This document shows, one piece after another, positions 1-10,734 of a DNA stretch of 64,000 bases. A model generated the notes under the pieces. The model was given only the letters and a program-made list of their open reading frames with translations. It did no database searches and was not told the DNA's origin. How positions within the stretch are numbered: the first letter of the stretch is position 1; each line of letters begins with the position of its first letter. Origin of the DNA: Mobilitalea sibirica. Lineage in GTDB: Bacteria > Bacillota > Clostridia > Lachnospirales > Lachnospiraceae. The position numbers and the translations under genes were made by a program. The stretch lies in assembly GCF_015999265.1 (NCBI RefSeq), contig NZ_JAEAGR010000005.1:124001-188000 (forward strand), given 5' to 3'.

Positions 1-664
1 AATCGTGGCCAGCCTTCGTATGACCGTACAATTGGTTTTGGCAGGACTAATATTAACTTATATTTTTAAAAATCCCCATCCGATTTTTGTTATCATATAT
101 TTGATTGCGATGATAGCATTCTCCATCCGAAGAGTACTATCAAAAAACAAAGGTATTAATCGTAATTTTAAAATAGCATTGTCCTTTTCCTTGGCTATAT
201 CAGGATTATTTGTTCTATCTTATTTTGTAATGGCAGTTGTTCAGGTAAATATATTTAACCCTCAGTACACCATACCTTTGGCAGGAATGATTATCGGAAA
301 TGCTATGACAGGGGTTACCCTCGGCATGAAGACCTTTATGGAAAGCATTAAAACCCAGAGAAATAAGATCGAAGCACTCTTAAACCTTGGGGTAACACCG
401 AAAAAAATACTTTTGCCTTATGTCAATAATGCTTTGGAGACGGCTTTATTACCTACTATGAATAATATGCTAGGCATGGGGATTATCTCTCTTCCGGGTA
501 TGATGACCGGACAAATCCTATCAGGTACCCTGCCAACCACGGCTATTATGTATCAGATCGCAATTATGATTGCAATCTGTACCTCGGTCTGCTTAACCGT
601 ATTTTCCTCTCTGCACTTTGGTTATATGACCTTATACAATAAGAGAAATCAGATTATGTTATAG
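1..664 (+). CDS. fetB: FetB-like (UPF0014) ABC transporter permease, 5' truncated
   Basis: C-terminal 219 or more residues of a polytopic membrane protein of the UPF0014/FetB family, the permease partner of an ABC ATPase linked in Escherichia coli to iron export. The sequence begins with the family-typical SLRMTVQL stretch that normally follows the first membrane helix. It then has alternating hydrophobic segments and a cytoplasmic EALLNLGVTPKKILLP loop, the kind of coupling region seen in this family. About 30-40 N-terminal residues lie before the window, because the frame is open to base 2 and the GTG at base 5 has no visible ribosome binding site. The ATPase partner should be upstream, outside the window. 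The family assignment is fairly firm. Iron as substrate is taken from the family only. Confidence 0.8.
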   Translation, partial: IVASLRMTVQLVLAGLILTYIFKNPHPIFVIIYLIAMIAFSIRRVLSKNKGINRNFKIALSFSLAISGLFVLSYFVMAVVQVNIFNPQYTIPLAGMIIGNAMTGVTLGMKTFMESIKTQRNKIEALLNLGVTPKKILLPYVNNALETALLPTMNNMLGMGIISLPGMMTGQILSGTLPTTAIMYQIAIMIAICTSVCLTVFSSLHFGYMTLYNKRNQIML

Positions 665-717
665 CTGAAAAAGGTTTGTTTAAATGGACTGAAGGGATTT
701 CTGCACCTACTCTTTAG

Positions 718-792
718 AGGCCATATTCACTTTACGTTTGCCTGATCAATACATTATTGTAGTATCAGGCAAACGTAAAGTGAATATGGCCT
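718..792. terminator. 29-bp perfect inverted repeat between convergent genes
   Basis: Arms 718-746 and 764-792 are perfectly complementary over 29 bp, with a 17-nt spacer that can itself form a small hairpin. It lies between fetB on the plus strand and the GNAT gene on the minus strand, so a bidirectional terminator is the simplest reading. There is no real T-tract on either side, and 29 uninterrupted pairs is long for an intrinsic terminator. A small palindromic repeat element is the alternative. Confidence 0.5.
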
Positions 793-888
793 TTATACCC
801 TTCACATTTTTATAAAATGAATTTATATTCAAGGTTATAAGATTGTTATTGTCTATGATATATATAAAAATCATATGTACTTATTTTT

Positions 889-1476
889 TTAAGATTTTAC
901 ATATTTCATATATACAAGATAGTTTACACCAGAAATTTTACTGTATTTCTGTTTTATACGTTTAAATTCTTTAAAGCCCAGTTTATTATACAATTTTACT
1001 GCGTTGATATTCGTATCAGCTACCTCCAGTACATATTCAGAATATTGTGGTAAAGAAAACAGGTGGTTGATTAAAGCCAAAGCAACCCCTTTTTTTCTGA
1101 ATTTTTCTGCGGTCGCAACAAATTCAACCGAAGCCAGTCCATCTCCTGTAACGATGGCAGGTTTTTCAAATTCGTGTTTTAGTATAAAATAAGCCATGGT
1201 TCCCTTATAAAATCCTAAGTGCTTTCTTAACTCTTTTCTGTCTAGATTAATGCAAGAGCTGATACCATTGCTACAGGCAGTTATTCCTGCGATTACTTCA
1301 TCAACAACCGCAACAAAAAATAAATCAATAACAAACATATGCTCAAAAGCATCAACCAGCTTATGGCTATCCTTAGAGAAGAAAGTCAAATGTTTTCCAA
1401 ACCCTTCCACAAAAATCTCGCTAATCCTTCGTTTCGTATATTCTCCTAAATTACCGGCTTTTTTTATTTCAATCAT
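889..1476 (-). CDS. GNAT-family N-acetyltransferase
   Basis: A 195-residue protein with the GNAT fold. The acetyl-CoA binding region appears as a VEFVATAEKFRKKGVALALI stretch (motif A, RxxGxA type). It is followed by the motif-B-like EVADTNINAVKLYNKLGFKE near the C-terminus. The acceptor substrate cannot be read from the sequence. The ATG lies inside the end of the upstream TetR gene (8-nt overlap), and an AAGGAGG site just before it lies within the TetR coding region. The two genes are therefore one translationally coupled operon under TetR control. A role in detoxification or resistance is possible from this pairing but is only inference. Confidence 0.85.
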   Translation of the reverse strand: MIEIKKAGNLGEYTKRRISEIFVEGFGKHLTFFSKDSHKLVDAFEHMFVIDLFFVAVVDEVIAGITACSNGISSCINLDRKELRKHLGFYKGTMAYFILKHEFEKPAIVTGDGLASVEFVATAEKFRKKGVALALINHLFSLPQYSEYVLEVADTNINAVKLYNKLGFKEFKRIKQKYSKISGVNYLVYMKYVKS

Positions 1477-2080
1477 GGAATTCCTCCTTAATCAATATAG
1501 AATATAATATCTTTGGGTTAGGTGTGATAAATCTATCATTTAAAACTAGTTTCATTTCAGCAAGACCTTGAATAGCAGCATAATAAGTCAGCACCATCTC
1601 TTTTGGATTCCCTTCCTTAAACTGACCGAAGGACTGTCCACTCTCGATTAACCGTTCCGTTTGAGTAAATAATTCCTGGTTTTTTTTCAGCAGATAATTT
1701 ACTTGTGGCAGAAAACCATCCATCATAAATGCTTGAGCCATGAGAACCGTAAGTCTGGCAAATTCATCATTTTTTTTAAAGTCCTCCATAATTTCAATTG
1801 TAAACTTTTTAATAAGATCTACCGGAGAAGCATTACTTTGAAATTGTTTCGCTTGTTCTTCCAAACCATAGGCTGCTTCATAAACCAATTCTCCAAACAA
1901 ATCCTCCTTAGATTTATAGTGGCGGTACATTAAACCAATACTAATATCTGCATAACGGGCAATATCTTGAACGCTTGTAGCAAAAAATCCTTTTTGTGTA
2001 AATAGATTTAATGCAGCCCCATGGATTTTTTCTCTTGTGAATACTCTCATAGCCTCAAATTGTTCTTTCGTTCTTGGCAA
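1469..2080 (-). CDS. TetR/AcrR-family transcriptional regulator
   Basis: A 203-residue repressor-type protein. Residues 10-60 form the TetR helix-turn-helix: AALNLFTQKGFFATSVQDIA followed by a recognition helix and the family signature GLMYRHYKSKEDLF. The C-terminal two thirds is the variable, alpha-helical ligand-binding and dimer domain, so the ligand is unknown. It is the first gene of a two-gene operon with the GNAT at 889-1476. A perfect consensus promoter and an adjacent dyad (2101-2151) lie directly upstream, which suggests autoregulation. The family call is firm and the regulon is inferred from context. Confidence 0.92.
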   Translation of the reverse strand: MPRTKEQFEAMRVFTREKIHGAALNLFTQKGFFATSVQDIARYADISIGLMYRHYKSKEDLFGELVYEAAYGLEEQAKQFQSNASPVDLIKKFTIEIMEDFKKNDEFARLTVLMAQAFMMDGFLPQVNYLLKKNQELFTQTERLIESGQSFGQFKEGNPKEMVLTYYAAIQGLAEMKLVLNDRFITPNPKILYSILIKEEFHD

Positions 2081-2100
2081 CTGTATTCCTCCTTATAATG

Positions 2101-2151
2101 AATGAATGTTCGTTCATTAAAAATTATATAACTAATTCTTACTCCTGTCAA
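2101..2151 (-). promoter_or_regulatory. Promoter and TetR operator of the TetR-GNAT operon
   Basis: On the minus strand, TTGACA (2146-2151), a 17-nt spacer and TATAAT (2123-2128) form a perfect sigma-A promoter. Immediately downstream, covering the expected start site, is an interrupted dyad at 2101-2118 (AATGAA...TTCATT, with ATGAATG opposite CGTTCAT). The length and AT-rich dyad are typical of TetR operators, and the position would let bound TetR block initiation. Confidence 0.75.
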
Positions 2152-2287
2152 TCCTAAATGGACGACAATATTATCACAATAAAACGTATCAGAAATTTTA
2201 AAAAGTACTTAATAAAAATACCATTAAATTTAAGATATTTATGGTGGTTGTGGAGTAAATTACCAGTTCCTTTTCACTATTAGTTAG

Positions 2288-2316
2288 TTGACATAATGTA
2301 TATAAGTTGATAGCAT
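2288..2316 (+). promoter_or_regulatory. Possible chitinase promoter
   Basis: TTGACA at 2288-2293, a 17-nt spacer and a weak -10, TAGCAT (2311-2316). It lies 100 nt before the chitinase start. The only support is the good -35. A strong AAAGGAGG Shine-Dalgarno-like stretch at 2347-2354 in the predicted leader is not followed by a convincing reading frame. Confidence 0.35.
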
Positions 2317-2417
2317 TAATTTATACTATTTGTAGATAATCAACAAAAAAGGAGGTTGATATTACTTTCTAATTGTAATCCATTAATCTAAAATGCGACG
2401 AAAAGGAGACACCTAAT

Positions 2418-4157
2418 ATGATGAGACTCAAGTTAAAGAAACGGGGATTGATTGCCAAGATATTGTTATTCGTAATTATATTTTCGGGCTTATCAGGATC
2501 TACAGTCTTAGCAGCAAGACCGAACAGAGGGGAGAAAAAACCTCCTACAGCACCAAGTAATCTCACAGCAACGAATATAACTGATACATTGATATCACTC
2601 CAATGGGATGCCTCCTATGATAATAAAGGTGTGTCTTCCTATCATATTTATCAGAATAATAATCATATTGGTAGTACCACATTCACTACATATAATGCAA
2701 TTAATTTAAAATCTAATAGTACATATACATTTTATGTGGAAGCAATAGATGCGGCGGGCAATTTATCAAATCCAAGTAATTATGTAACAGTCACAACCCT
2801 GGGGAAATCAATACCTGAGTCTACGCCGACGCCGGAGCCGCCCCAGGCACCTACACCGACGCCGAAACCAACCCAGGCACCAACGCCGACGCCGGAACCG
2901 ACCCAGGCACCGACACCGACCCCGGAGCCGACCCAGGCACCGACACCGACCCCGGAGCCGACCCAGGCACCAACACCGACGCCGGAACCGACCCAGGCAC
3001 CTACACCGACGCCGGAACCGACCCAGGCACCAACACCGACGCCGAAACCAACCCAGGCACCAACGCCAATACCCACTCCAACACCTACACCCTTACCTGC
3101 TCCTGCGAAAAAGGTAGTCGGATATTATGGAGCGTGGGCAGCCTATTCCGGTTTTACGCCGGATAAAATCGATGTAAGTAAGCTGACCCATATCAATTAT
3201 GCTTTTGCCAATATCGGTGCAGATTATAAAATCACTTTGGGATATCCTGAGATAGATCTGGACAATATAAGCAAGTTAAATGCACTTAAGTTAAAAAATC
3301 CTAGTTTAAAAACAATGATCGCAGTCGGTGGCTGGTCCTGGTCAGGAAGATTCTCGGATGTAGCTCTTACGGAGGAATCCAGAACTATATTTGCAGACAG
3401 CTGTGTAAATTTTATTGTAAAACACGGTTTTGACGGAGTTGATATTGACTGGGAATACCCGGTTGCCGGTGGTTTAGCAACGAATACAAGGAGACCGGAG
3501 GATAAACAAAACTTTACCTTGTTAATGCAGAAACTAAGAGAAAAGCTTGACGTAAGAGGAGCTATTGACGGTAAAGATTATATACTGACTTTTGCCGGAG
3601 CGGCCGGAAGCTGGTATGTGAATAACATTGAGCTAAACAAACTTCATCAATATGTTGATTTTGCCAATATTATGACCTATGATATCCACGGCTCCTGGGA
3701 GCCTTATACAGATTTTAATGCGCCTCTATATATCAATAATGATGTTTCCCCACAATTTAAATGGAGTGTGGATGCGAGTATCAACATCTGGTTGAATGCA
3801 GGATTTACAAAAGATAAAATAATTATGGGGGTTCCGTTCTATGGATATATCTATAAGTCAGTTAGCAATCAAAATGACGGATTGTATCAAACTTACTCAG
3901 GAAGCGCATCCATAAATTATGCTAATATAGCGGCTAATTATCTGAATGCACCAGGATTTGTTCGATATTACCATCAGGAATCCATGGTACCCTGGTTATT
4001 TGACGGATCAACCTTTATTACCTATGATGACGAACAATCCATAGGGTTAAAAGCAGAATACATTAATACCAAGGGCTTGGGAGGAGCAATGATCTGGGAA
4101 CTTAGTCAAGACCCAAACAGAGTCCTACTAAATGCTCTATACAATGGATTAAAATAA
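2418..4157 (+). CDS. Secreted GH18 chitinase with FnIII domain and Pro-Thr linker
   Basis: A 579-residue exported glycoside hydrolase predicted to cleave beta-1,4-N-acetylglucosamine chains. Residues 1-32 are a signal peptide with a basic start, hydrophobic core and an Ala-containing cleavage region. Residues about 41-128 are a fibronectin type III domain ([20 protein letters not shown]). Residues about 135-230 are a Pro/Thr/Glu/Gln linker built from 30-bp DNA repeats. Residues about 232-579 are the GH18 barrel. The catalytic DxxDxDxE motif is intact as D339-G-V-D342-I-D344-W-E346, with E346 as the acid. The SxGG strand is present as AVGGWSWSG. The start is chosen by AAGGAG at 2403-2408; ATG 2421 is an equally plausible neighbour. 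It appears monocistronic, with a terminator at 4248-4294. Chitinase is the best call; another GH18 endo-acting enzyme cannot be excluded. Confidence 0.93.
   Translation: MMRLKLKKRGLIAKILLFVIIFSGLSGSTVLAARPNRGEKKPPTAPSNLTATNITDTLISLQWDASYDNKGVSSYHIYQNNNHIGSTTFTTYNAINLKSNSTYTFYVEAIDAAGNLSNPSNYVTVTTLGKSIPESTPTPEPPQAPTPTPKPTQAPTPTPEPTQAPTPTPEPTQAPTPTPEPTQAPTPTPEPTQAPTPTPEPTQAPTPTPKPTQAPTPIPTPTPTPLPAPAKKVVGYYGAWAAYSGFTPDKIDVSKLTHINYAFANIGADYKITLGYPEIDLDNISKLNALKLKNPSLKTMIAVGGWSWSGRFSDVALTEESRTIFADSCVNFIVKHGFDGVDIDWEYPVAGGLATNTRRPEDKQNFTLLMQKLREKLDVRGAIDGKDYILTFAGAAGSWYVNNIELNKLHQYVDFANIMTYDIHGSWEPYTDFNAPLYINNDVSPQFKWSVDASINIWLNAGFTKDKIIMGVPFYGYIYKSVSNQNDGLYQTYSGSASINYANIAANYLNAPGFVRYYHQESMVPWLFDGSTFITYDDEQSIGLKAEYINTKGLGGAMIWELSQDPNRVLLNALYNGLK
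2823..3070 (+). repeat. 30-bp tandem repeats encoding the chitinase linker
   Basis: The core CCAGGCACC recurs with an exact 30-bp period starting at 2843, 2873, 2903, 2933, 2963, 2993, 3023 and 3053, which makes eight copies. Each unit encodes a ten-residue Pro-Thr block of the type [10 protein letters not shown]. The stretch is much richer in G and C than the flanking DNA. Because the unit is a multiple of three, copy-number change would alter linker length without breaking the frame. Confidence 0.95.
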
Positions 4158-4247
4158 TACAATAATTCGATGGGAATGAAAAAAGATAAAATAGTATCAA
4201 ATTAAATTCTTAGAATAGGATATGGATTTAAATATATAAAGTAATAT

Positions 4248-4294
4248 AAACTGCCGAATCATCCAATTAACAGATGATTTCGGCAGTTTTTTCA
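4248..4294 (+). terminator. Intrinsic terminator after the chitinase gene
   Basis: An 11-bp stem (AAACTGCCGAA with TTCGGCAGTTT) is extended by five further pairs across one bulged T. A run of six Ts follows at 4287-4292. This is a typical rho-independent terminator 90 nt after the chitinase stop. The rest of 4158-4482 shows no other recognisable element. Confidence 0.85.
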
Positions 4295-4482
4295 TAACTA
4301 AGGCAAACTCTGTATTCTAATTTCAACATGACATTATGGTATTTGTCTGTTGATTGTATGATTTAGTTAATACTGTACATAATACAAAAGGGTGGAATTA
4401 TAGGATGTTTATGCAACTTATGAAAGTAAGAAAGACAAAATTTACCCGATTAAGAGACAATTAAGCCGACAGGAGTAACAGA

Positions 4483-7400
4483 ATGAAAAAATATATGTTA
4501 GGAATTGATATCGGCTCTACTACGGTAAAGCTTGCTGTATTAGGAGAAGAGAATGAATTAATATATAGTGACTATAGACGTCATTTTTCAAATATGAAGG
4601 AAACAGTAATCAGATTAATCAAGGATTGCTACGATAAGCTGGGGAATATTTCTCTGTCAGTGTGTATTACCGGTTCTGGTGGATTATCCGTCTCCGGATG
4701 GCTGAACCTGGATTTTGTACAGGAGGTAATAGCCTGCTCCAAAGCAGTTGAAACCTTTATTCCGGAGACAGATGTTGTGATTGAGCTGGGAGGAGAAGAC
4801 GCTAAGATAACTTACTTTCGAAATGGAATAGAGCAGAGAATGAATGGTAGTTGTGCCGGAGGTACCGGTGCATTTATTGACCAGATGGCAGTTCTTCTAA
4901 ATACCGATGCAGCAGGTTTAAATGATTATGCCATGGGTTATCAAGTAATTTATCCCATAGCTTCCCGATGTGGTGTGTTTGCAAAAACTGATATCCAACC
5001 TTTAATTAATGAGGGAGCAAGAAAGGAAGATATTGCCGCCTCCATATTTCAGGCAGTGGTTAATCAGACCATTGGAGGCTTGGCATGCGGAAAGCCGATA
5101 CGAGGTAAGGTGGCATTTCTTGGAGGACCACTTTACTTTCTTTCAGAGTTGCGGAAACGGTTTATGGAAAGCTTACATTTGCCTATCACGAATTCCATAG
5201 CTCCCGATAATTCTCAATTATTTGCCGCCCTTGGAGCAGCCTTATCAAGCAAACAAGAAGAAGGAAGGGGCATTTCCTTAAAGGAATTAAATGATAGAGT
5301 ACAAGGCATATCAAACAAAAAAGATGATGAAGTCGGGAGACTTATGCCCTTGTTTATCAATGAAGAAGAGTACCTGGATTTTAAAAATAGACATAAGAAA
5401 GCCTTTGTTAAAAAAGTGGAGCTTTCTTGTTATAAAGGAAAGACTTTCTTAGGGATTGATGCAGGTTCTACAACAACTAAGGTAGTCTTAATCGGTGAAG
5501 CCGGAGAATTTCTTTATTCCTATTATGGAGGAAATGAAGGAGAGCCTGTTAATAAGTTGATAACTATATTAAAGGATCTGTATAAACGAATACCTGAGGG
5601 AACTACAATAGCAAAAGTTACCGTAACCGGCTATGGGGAGGCTCTAATGAAAGCGGCATTTCATATAGACATTGGTGAAATAGAAACAATAGCTCATTAT
5701 AAAGCCGCCGAACATTTTCTACCGGGAGTTGATTTTATCCTGGATATAGGCGGACAGGATATGAAGTGTCTTAGAATTAAGAACGGTGCAATCGACAGTA
5801 TCTTATTAAATGAGGCCTGCTCCTCCGGTTGTGGTTCCTTTATTGAAGGGTTTGCCAATTCCTTGAATTTGAAGGTAGAGGAATTTGCCAGAGAAGCTCT
5901 TTTTGCAGAAGCACCGGTGGATTTAGGGACAAAATGCACGGTGTTTATGAATTCAAAAGTGAAGCAGGCCCAAAAAGAGGGTGCTAAAATAGGTGATTTG
6001 TCCGCCGGTTTGTCCTATTCTGTGATTAAAAATGCTTTATTTAAAGTAATTAAGCTCCGGGATGAGAAGGAACTTGGGAATAAGATTATTGTTCAGGGGG
6101 GTACCTTCTACAATGATGCGGTACTTCGTAGTTTTGAGCTAATATCCGGTAAGGAGGCAGTAAGGCCGGAGATAGCCGGACTGATGGGAGCATATGGTGC
6201 TGCCTTGATTGCTAAGGAGCGTCATAAAAATGGAGAGGAAACGACCCTGCTACCTCTGGAAGCTCTGAACAATTTTCGTATGAAAGCTGAGCATAGACGT
6301 TGCGATAAATGTACCAATCAATGCTTGCTTACGGTGAACTGTTTTTCTAACGGTGAAAGTTTTATCGCGGGAAACCGATGTGAAAGAGGTTTTGGGATCG
6401 ATGTGCAAAGGAAAGAGAAGGTTCCTAACCTATATGAATATAAATACAGGCGTACCTTTGGTTATCGTCCTCTTAAGGAGGAGGAGGCCCTAAGAGGAAC
6501 GATTGGTATACCAAGGGTTCTTAATATGTATGAGAATTATCCGTTCTGGTTTACCTTATTTACCAGCCTAAAGTTTCGGGTGATCTTATCCTCGCCCTCT
6601 TCAAAAAAACTTTACGAGAAGGGGTTGGAGACGATTCCTTCGGAATCGGCCTGTTATCCGGCGAAATTGTGTCACGGACATATAATAGATTTGGTTGATA
6701 AGGGAGTAAAAACTATCTTTTATCCCTCTGTGGTTTATGAAAAAAGAGAATATGAAGATGTAAGCAATCATTATAATTGTCCGATTGTTACCTCGTATCC
6801 TGAGGTGGTTAAAAATAATATAGATGACTTGAAGGAAAAGGATGTTAAGTTGCTGACACCATTTCTGTCACTGGATAACGATAAGGTTTTAGTGCGAAGA
6901 ATCTCGGAAGAATTTTCTGAATATGATATATCTTTGCATGAAATTAAGCGTGCTGTGTCTGCCGCCTGTAAGGAACGGGAACAATATAAAATGGACATAA
7001 GAAAAAAAGGGGAAGAAACTCTAAACTATCTAAAGAATAATCATCAAAAAGGTATCGTATTATGTGGGAAACCTTATCATGTTGATCCGGAAATCAATCA
7101 TGGCATTGCAGATTTAATTGTATCCTATGGTCTTGCTGTATTGACGGAGGACAGTATATCACATCTGGCTATCCTGGGACACAAATTACGAGTGGTTGAT
7201 CAATGGTCCTACAACTCAAGACTATACCGGGCAGCAACCCTGGTAGCAAATGAGCCCTGTCTGGATATGGTGCAATTGAATTCTTTCGGCTGTGGTTTGG
7301 ATGCCGTAACAACGGATCAGATTGCGGAACTTTTATCTACCGGCGGTAAGATGTACACTATGCTTAAAATTGATGAAGGGAATAATCTGGGGGCTGCCAA

Positions 7401-8736
7401 GATAAGAATCCGGTCCTTAAAAGCTGCTATGGAGGAAAGAGCGAGAAATTCCTACCAGCCGGACAAAGGAGAGCTTACTTATCAGAATCCTGTATTTACT
7501 AAGGTTATGAGGAAGACTCATACGATATTGGCACCACAGATGGCACCAATTCATTTTGAGCTGATTAAGGAGGCGGCAGAAGCTTGCGGCTACCGTTTTG
7601 AAGTTCTGCCGGCTATGGATCGATCTGCTGTAGACGAGGGGTTAAAATATGTAAATAACGATGCCTGTTATCCGGCAATCATTATGGTAGGACAGATAGT
7701 GGAAGCTTTAAAATCGGGTAAATATGATATTAACAATACCTCTGTCATCATTACACAAAGTGGAGGTGGTTGTAGGGCAACCAACTATATTGCATTTTTA
7801 AAGCTGGGTCTAAAACAGGCAGGATATGCGAACATTCCTGTAATCTCAGTCAATACGGTTGGTTTAGAAAAGCAGCCTGGCTTTAAATTCACATTAGGAT
7901 TAATAAACCGTTGCATTATGGCGTTGGTGTACGGAGATTTATTTATGAGGGTATTATTTCGGACAAGACCCTATGAACGTTTTCCCGGTTCGGCACAGTT
8001 ACTATTCGATAAGTGGAATGATAAAGCAAAAGCTAATATTCGAGATGGAAGCAAACGAAGGTTTGAGAATTATATACGGAGTATCGTTAAGGAATTTGAC
8101 CAGTTGGAGCTTTTGGATGTTAAGAAGCCCAAAGTTGGTATAGTAGGCGAGATCTTAGTAAAATATCATCCCACAGCCAACAATGATATTGTATCAATAC
8201 TGGAACAAGGAGGAGCTGAGGCAGTTGTACCTGATCTTATGGATTATATCTTATATTCTACTTTTAATTCGAGATTCCGATTCAAGTATCTTGCCGGGAC
8301 GAAATTAAATATGGAGCTGAGCAATCTGGCTGCAGCCTATATTGAACGTTATCGGAAGGTTATGAAGAAGGAGTTGGAAAAAAGCAGTCGTTTCTTACCA
8401 CTTACCCCAATTGAGGAATTGGCACACATGGCATCCTCTGTGTTATCTCTGGGGAATATGACCGGGGAGGGTTGGCTGGTTACGGCAGAAATGCTCGAAT
8501 ATATCGAACATGGAATAAAGAATATTATTTGTGTTCAGCCCCTTGCCTGCCTACCTAATCATATAACGGGAAAAGGTATGTTTAAGCCGTTAAAAAAGAA
8601 ATATCCGGAGGCTAATATCATTCCGATTGATTACGATCCCGGAATATCCAGTGTTAATCAATTGAATCGTATTAAACTCATGTTATCAGTGGCAATGAAG
8701 AGCCTAAATCAAGAGGAAAGAAAGAGTAAAATCTAA
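4483..8736 (+). CDS. Giant acyl-CoA dehydratase activase-related protein
   Basis: A 1417-residue protein of the BadF/BadG/BcrA/BcrD ATPase type fused to 2-hydroxyacyl-CoA dehydratase-like regions. It carries two consecutive ASKHA ATPase units. The first starts at residue 5 ([13 protein letters not shown]) and the second at about residue 325 ([13 protein letters not shown]), each with a Cys-bearing helix ([22 protein letters not shown]) of the kind that holds a bridging Fe-S cluster in HgdC-type activators. A cysteine cluster follows (C607, C610, C614, C620, C634). The C-terminal 750 residues match the DUF2229 and HgdB-like architecture, with further conserved cysteines in [12 protein letters not shown] and NDACYPAI. 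Single-cluster activators are about 260 residues, so this is the long fused form found in clostridia. The substrate is unknown. It stands alone, with its own start region, and is not next to a dehydratase. Confidence 0.88.
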   Translation: MKKYMLGIDIGSTTVKLAVLGEENELIYSDYRRHFSNMKETVIRLIKDCYDKLGNISLSVCITGSGGLSVSGWLNLDFVQEVIACSKAVETFIPETDVVIELGGEDAKITYFRNGIEQRMNGSCAGGTGAFIDQMAVLLNTDAAGLNDYAMGYQVIYPIASRCGVFAKTDIQPLINEGARKEDIAASIFQAVVNQTIGGLACGKPIRGKVAFLGGPLYFLSELRKRFMESLHLPITNSIAPDNSQLFAALGAALSSKQEEGRGISLKELNDRVQGISNKKDDEVGRLMPLFINEEEYLDFKNRHKKAFVKKVELSCYKGKTFLGIDAGSTTTKVVLIGEAGEFLYSYYGGNEGEPVNKLITILKDLYKRIPEGTTIAKVTVTGYGEALMKAAFHIDIGEIETIAHYKAAEHFLPGVDFILDIGGQDMKCLRIKNGAIDSILLNEACSSGCGSFIEGFANSLNLKVEEFAREALFAEAPVDLGTKCTVFMNSKVKQAQKEGAKIGDLSAGLSYSVIKNALFKVIKLRDEKELGNKIIVQGGTFYNDAVLRSFELISGKEAVRPEIAGLMGAYGAALIAKERHKNGEETTLLPLEALNNFRMKAEHRRCDKCTNQCLLTVNCFSNGESFIAGNRCERGFGIDVQRKEKVPNLYEYKYRRTFGYRPLKEEEALRGTIGIPRVLNMYENYPFWFTLFTSLKFRVILSSPSSKKLYEKGLETIPSESACYPAKLCHGHIIDLVDKGVKTIFYPSVVYEKREYEDVSNHYNCPIVTSYPEVVKNNIDDLKEKDVKLLTPFLSLDNDKVLVRRISEEFSEYDISLHEIKRAVSAACKEREQYKMDIRKKGEETLNYLKNNHQKGIVLCGKPYHVDPEINHGIADLIVSYGLAVLTEDSISHLAILGHKLRVVDQWSYNSRLYRAATLVANEPCLDMVQLNSFGCGLDAVTTDQIAELLSTGGKMYTMLKIDEGNNLGAAKIRIRSLKAAMEERARNSYQPDKGELTYQNPVFTKVMRKTHTILAPQMAPIHFELIKEAAEACGYRFEVLPAMDRSAVDEGLKYVNNDACYPAIIMVGQIVEALKSGKYDINNTSVIITQSGGGCRATNYIAFLKLGLKQAGYANIPVISVNTVGLEKQPGFKFTLGLINRCIMALVYGDLFMRVLFRTRPYERFPGSAQLLFDKWNDKAKANIRDGSKRRFENYIRSIVKEFDQLELLDVKKPKVGIVGEILVKYHPTANNDIVSILEQGGAEAVVPDLMDYILYSTFNSRFRFKYLAGTKLNMELSNLAAAYIERYRKVMKKELEKSSRFLPLTPIEELAHMASSVLSLGNMTGEGWLVTAEMLEYIEHGIKNIICVQPLACLPNHITGKGMFKPLKKKYPEANIIPIDYDPGISSVNQLNRIKLMLSVAMKSLNQEERKSKI

Positions 8737-8827
8737 ATGGAAAAGTCACAAAGAGATATATGACGAACAATTACAAGTAACTGTTTGTGAGTTTAACAAA
8801 AAGAATTAAGTTGTACACTTATCATAA

Positions 8828-8875
8828 GCAAACAGGATAAGCAGTTGAACATACAAGCTGTTTATCCTGTTTAGC
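8828..8875 (+). terminator. Probable terminator after the activase gene
   Basis: Imperfect arms 8828-8847 and 8854-8875 share an AAACAGGATA/TATCCTGTTT core and close over a short loop, 90 nt after the activase stop. The T-tract is poor, so efficiency is uncertain. The remaining intergenic DNA to 9040 holds nothing I can name. Confidence 0.5.
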
Positions 8876-9040
8876 AAATACCAGACCATCCATTGACCTT
8901 ACATAATAATTTTAATACATTTCTAATAAACAATTAATTCAATATACTTTTATCCATAGCTTATAAGAGGTAAAATATGTATATGATTAAATATATCAAA
9001 AACACTGTTACCATAGAATTGATAGGAAAGGGGAACTTAT

Positions 9041-10468
9041 ATGAAACGTATCGTTGCATTTATCATCTTTCTATGTTTCCTGCTCATAATGACAGGATGC
9101 TCGGCGAAAGAGGATGGAGATAAGAATGAAGCAGAGAATGAAACCAGTATCACAGAGGTTAACCATGAGAACGAAACAAAGGGTGAAGATGAACAAGAAG
9201 AGAATAACAAGAACATTATGTCCTTCGAGGATGAGTTGGATTTAGAAGCATTAAGCGAAGAACTTTCCATGCAGATGGTAGATGAAGACTTTGATGAAGT
9301 ATATGATACCTTATCCCTGCTGGTAAGAGCACAGATGAGTAAAGAAGCATTAGAGCAGGCTTGGAATACCAACGTAACAGGATTAGGCGAGTTCATAAAA
9401 TTATATGAAATAACACAGGAGGAATCAGATCCGTACAGAATAGTGAAGGTGATATTACAATTTGAAAATAACGGGCTACAAATTGCTTACACTTATAATA
9501 AATCAGGAAAACTGGATGGATTATGGTTTAGTTATGCACCAATAACAGCAGAAGTTGAATCAAATGATACATTTAAAGAGATAGAGATTAACATCGGGGA
9601 TGAAGAATATCCGGTTGATGGTATTCTAACCTTACCCCAAGGGATAGAAAAACCTCCGGTTGTTATTTTAGTACACGGATCAGGAACTCATGATATGAAT
9701 GAATCCATTGGTCCGAACAAACCTTTTCGTGATATTGCTCACGGACTAGCAAGACAGGGTATCGCCTCCATAAGATATCATGAATTTTTGTTACAATATC
9801 CAAAGCAAATGCCTCAGGCATTTACCATCTATGATGATTCCTTGAATGATGTAGAGAGAGCAATCGACTTTACTTTAAATTCAGATCAGGTTGATACAGA
9901 CAACATCTATATCATCGGACATAGCCTTGGTGGAATGCTGGCTCCAAAAATTGCCTCCGATCATGAGGCGGTAGCCGGGATCGTAATTCTGGCCGGAAGT
10001 CCTAGAAAGCTGGAGGATATCAGTTTCGATCAGAATCTGGCAGTACTTGATACTACACCGGATGTAACTACCGAACAAAGAGACCAGATAATTGCCATGT
10101 TAGATGACCAGTTGAATAAGATTAAAGGATTAACAGAAGATGATACGGATACCTTGTTGGGTATACCTGCATCCTACTGGTACAGCCTAAACCAGATTAA
10201 TACACCTGAAATTGTAGCAAATCTGGATATTCCAATCTTCATCGGTCAAGGAAGTGCCGATTGGCAGGTGTATCCGGAGAAAGATTATGCAGGCTGGATG
10301 GAATTATTAGCTGATAAGGATAATGTAACCTTTAAACTGTATGATAATTTAAACCATCTTTTCATGACATCTAACGGAAAAACCGATGTATCCGAATATA
10401 ACATCCAGAGTACTGTGGATCAAAAGGTTATTGATGATATGGCGGAGTGGATAAATCAGAATCAATGA
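9041..10468 (+). CDS. Alpha/beta-hydrolase lipoprotein with N-terminal DUF3887-like domain
   Basis: A 475-residue surface lipoprotein. The signal peptide ends in the lipobox MTGC, so C20 should be lipidated. A strongly acidic spacer covers residues 25-70. Residues about 75-175 resemble the DUF3887 domain found ahead of hydrolases in Firmicutes. The C-terminal 290 residues are an alpha/beta hydrolase: an oxyanion-type LVHGSGTHD strand-loop, the nucleophile elbow G293-H-S295-L-G-G, a probable acid in IGQGSADWQV, and a C-terminal His in NLNHLF. The natural ester or peptide substrate is unknown. It appears to be a single-gene unit, followed by a 19-bp hairpin. Hydrolase fold and lipoprotein status are firm; the N-terminal domain name is moderately sure. 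Confidence 0.88.
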   Translation: MKRIVAFIIFLCFLLIMTGCSAKEDGDKNEAENETSITEVNHENETKGEDEQEENNKNIMSFEDELDLEALSEELSMQMVDEDFDEVYDTLSLLVRAQMSKEALEQAWNTNVTGLGEFIKLYEITQEESDPYRIVKVILQFENNGLQIAYTYNKSGKLDGLWFSYAPITAEVESNDTFKEIEINIGDEEYPVDGILTLPQGIEKPPVVILVHGSGTHDMNESIGPNKPFRDIAHGLARQGIASIRYHEFLLQYPKQMPQAFTIYDDSLNDVERAIDFTLNSDQVDTDNIYIIGHSLGGMLAPKIASDHEAVAGIVILAGSPRKLEDISFDQNLAVLDTTPDVTTEQRDQIIAMLDDQLNKIKGLTEDDTDTLLGIPASYWYSLNQINTPEIVANLDIPIFIGQGSADWQVYPEKDYAGWMELLADKDNVTFKLYDNLNHLFMTSNGKTDVSEYNIQSTVDQKVIDDMAEWINQNQ

Positions 10469-10490
10469 ACTGAATGAATATGTAGGAATT

Positions 10491-10550
10491 CGTAAGAGAT
10501 AGCAGTAGTGAAATCTTTCATTTAAGAAAATACTACTGCTATCTCTTACG
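10491..10550. terminator. 19-bp perfect hairpin after the hydrolase gene
   Basis: Arms 10491-10509 and 10532-10550 are perfectly complementary over 19 bp with a 22-nt spacer. They begin 22 nt after the hydrolase stop. As with the 718-792 element, the stem is long and no T-run follows. A terminator or mRNA 3'-end stabiliser is likely. Confidence 0.5.
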
Positions 10551-10734
10551 ATTAATAGTAATTATAAATTATCTTTTTATTTAAAGAATAATCTATTGGT
10601 GTTTTAAACAATATAAAAAGTGCTGTACATAATAATTGAGCCTTCATCATCTATGAACAGTTTCGCCTCATTCATTATATCGTCAATTATTATCTCGATG
10701 ATAGATTTATACAGAGATCTGACTAGCCTTCGTC

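Noticed and set aside
2347-2360. Strong AAAGGAGG before the chitinase leader, possible upstream peptide
   Set aside because: Only a TTG directly against the site or an ATT is available, and the frame ends after about ten codons. No leader peptide can be defended.
2780-3076. 98-residue Gly/Val-rich frame on the minus strand
   Set aside because: It is the antisense of the 30-bp Pro-Thr linker repeats of the chitinase. It has no ribosome binding site and no independent support.
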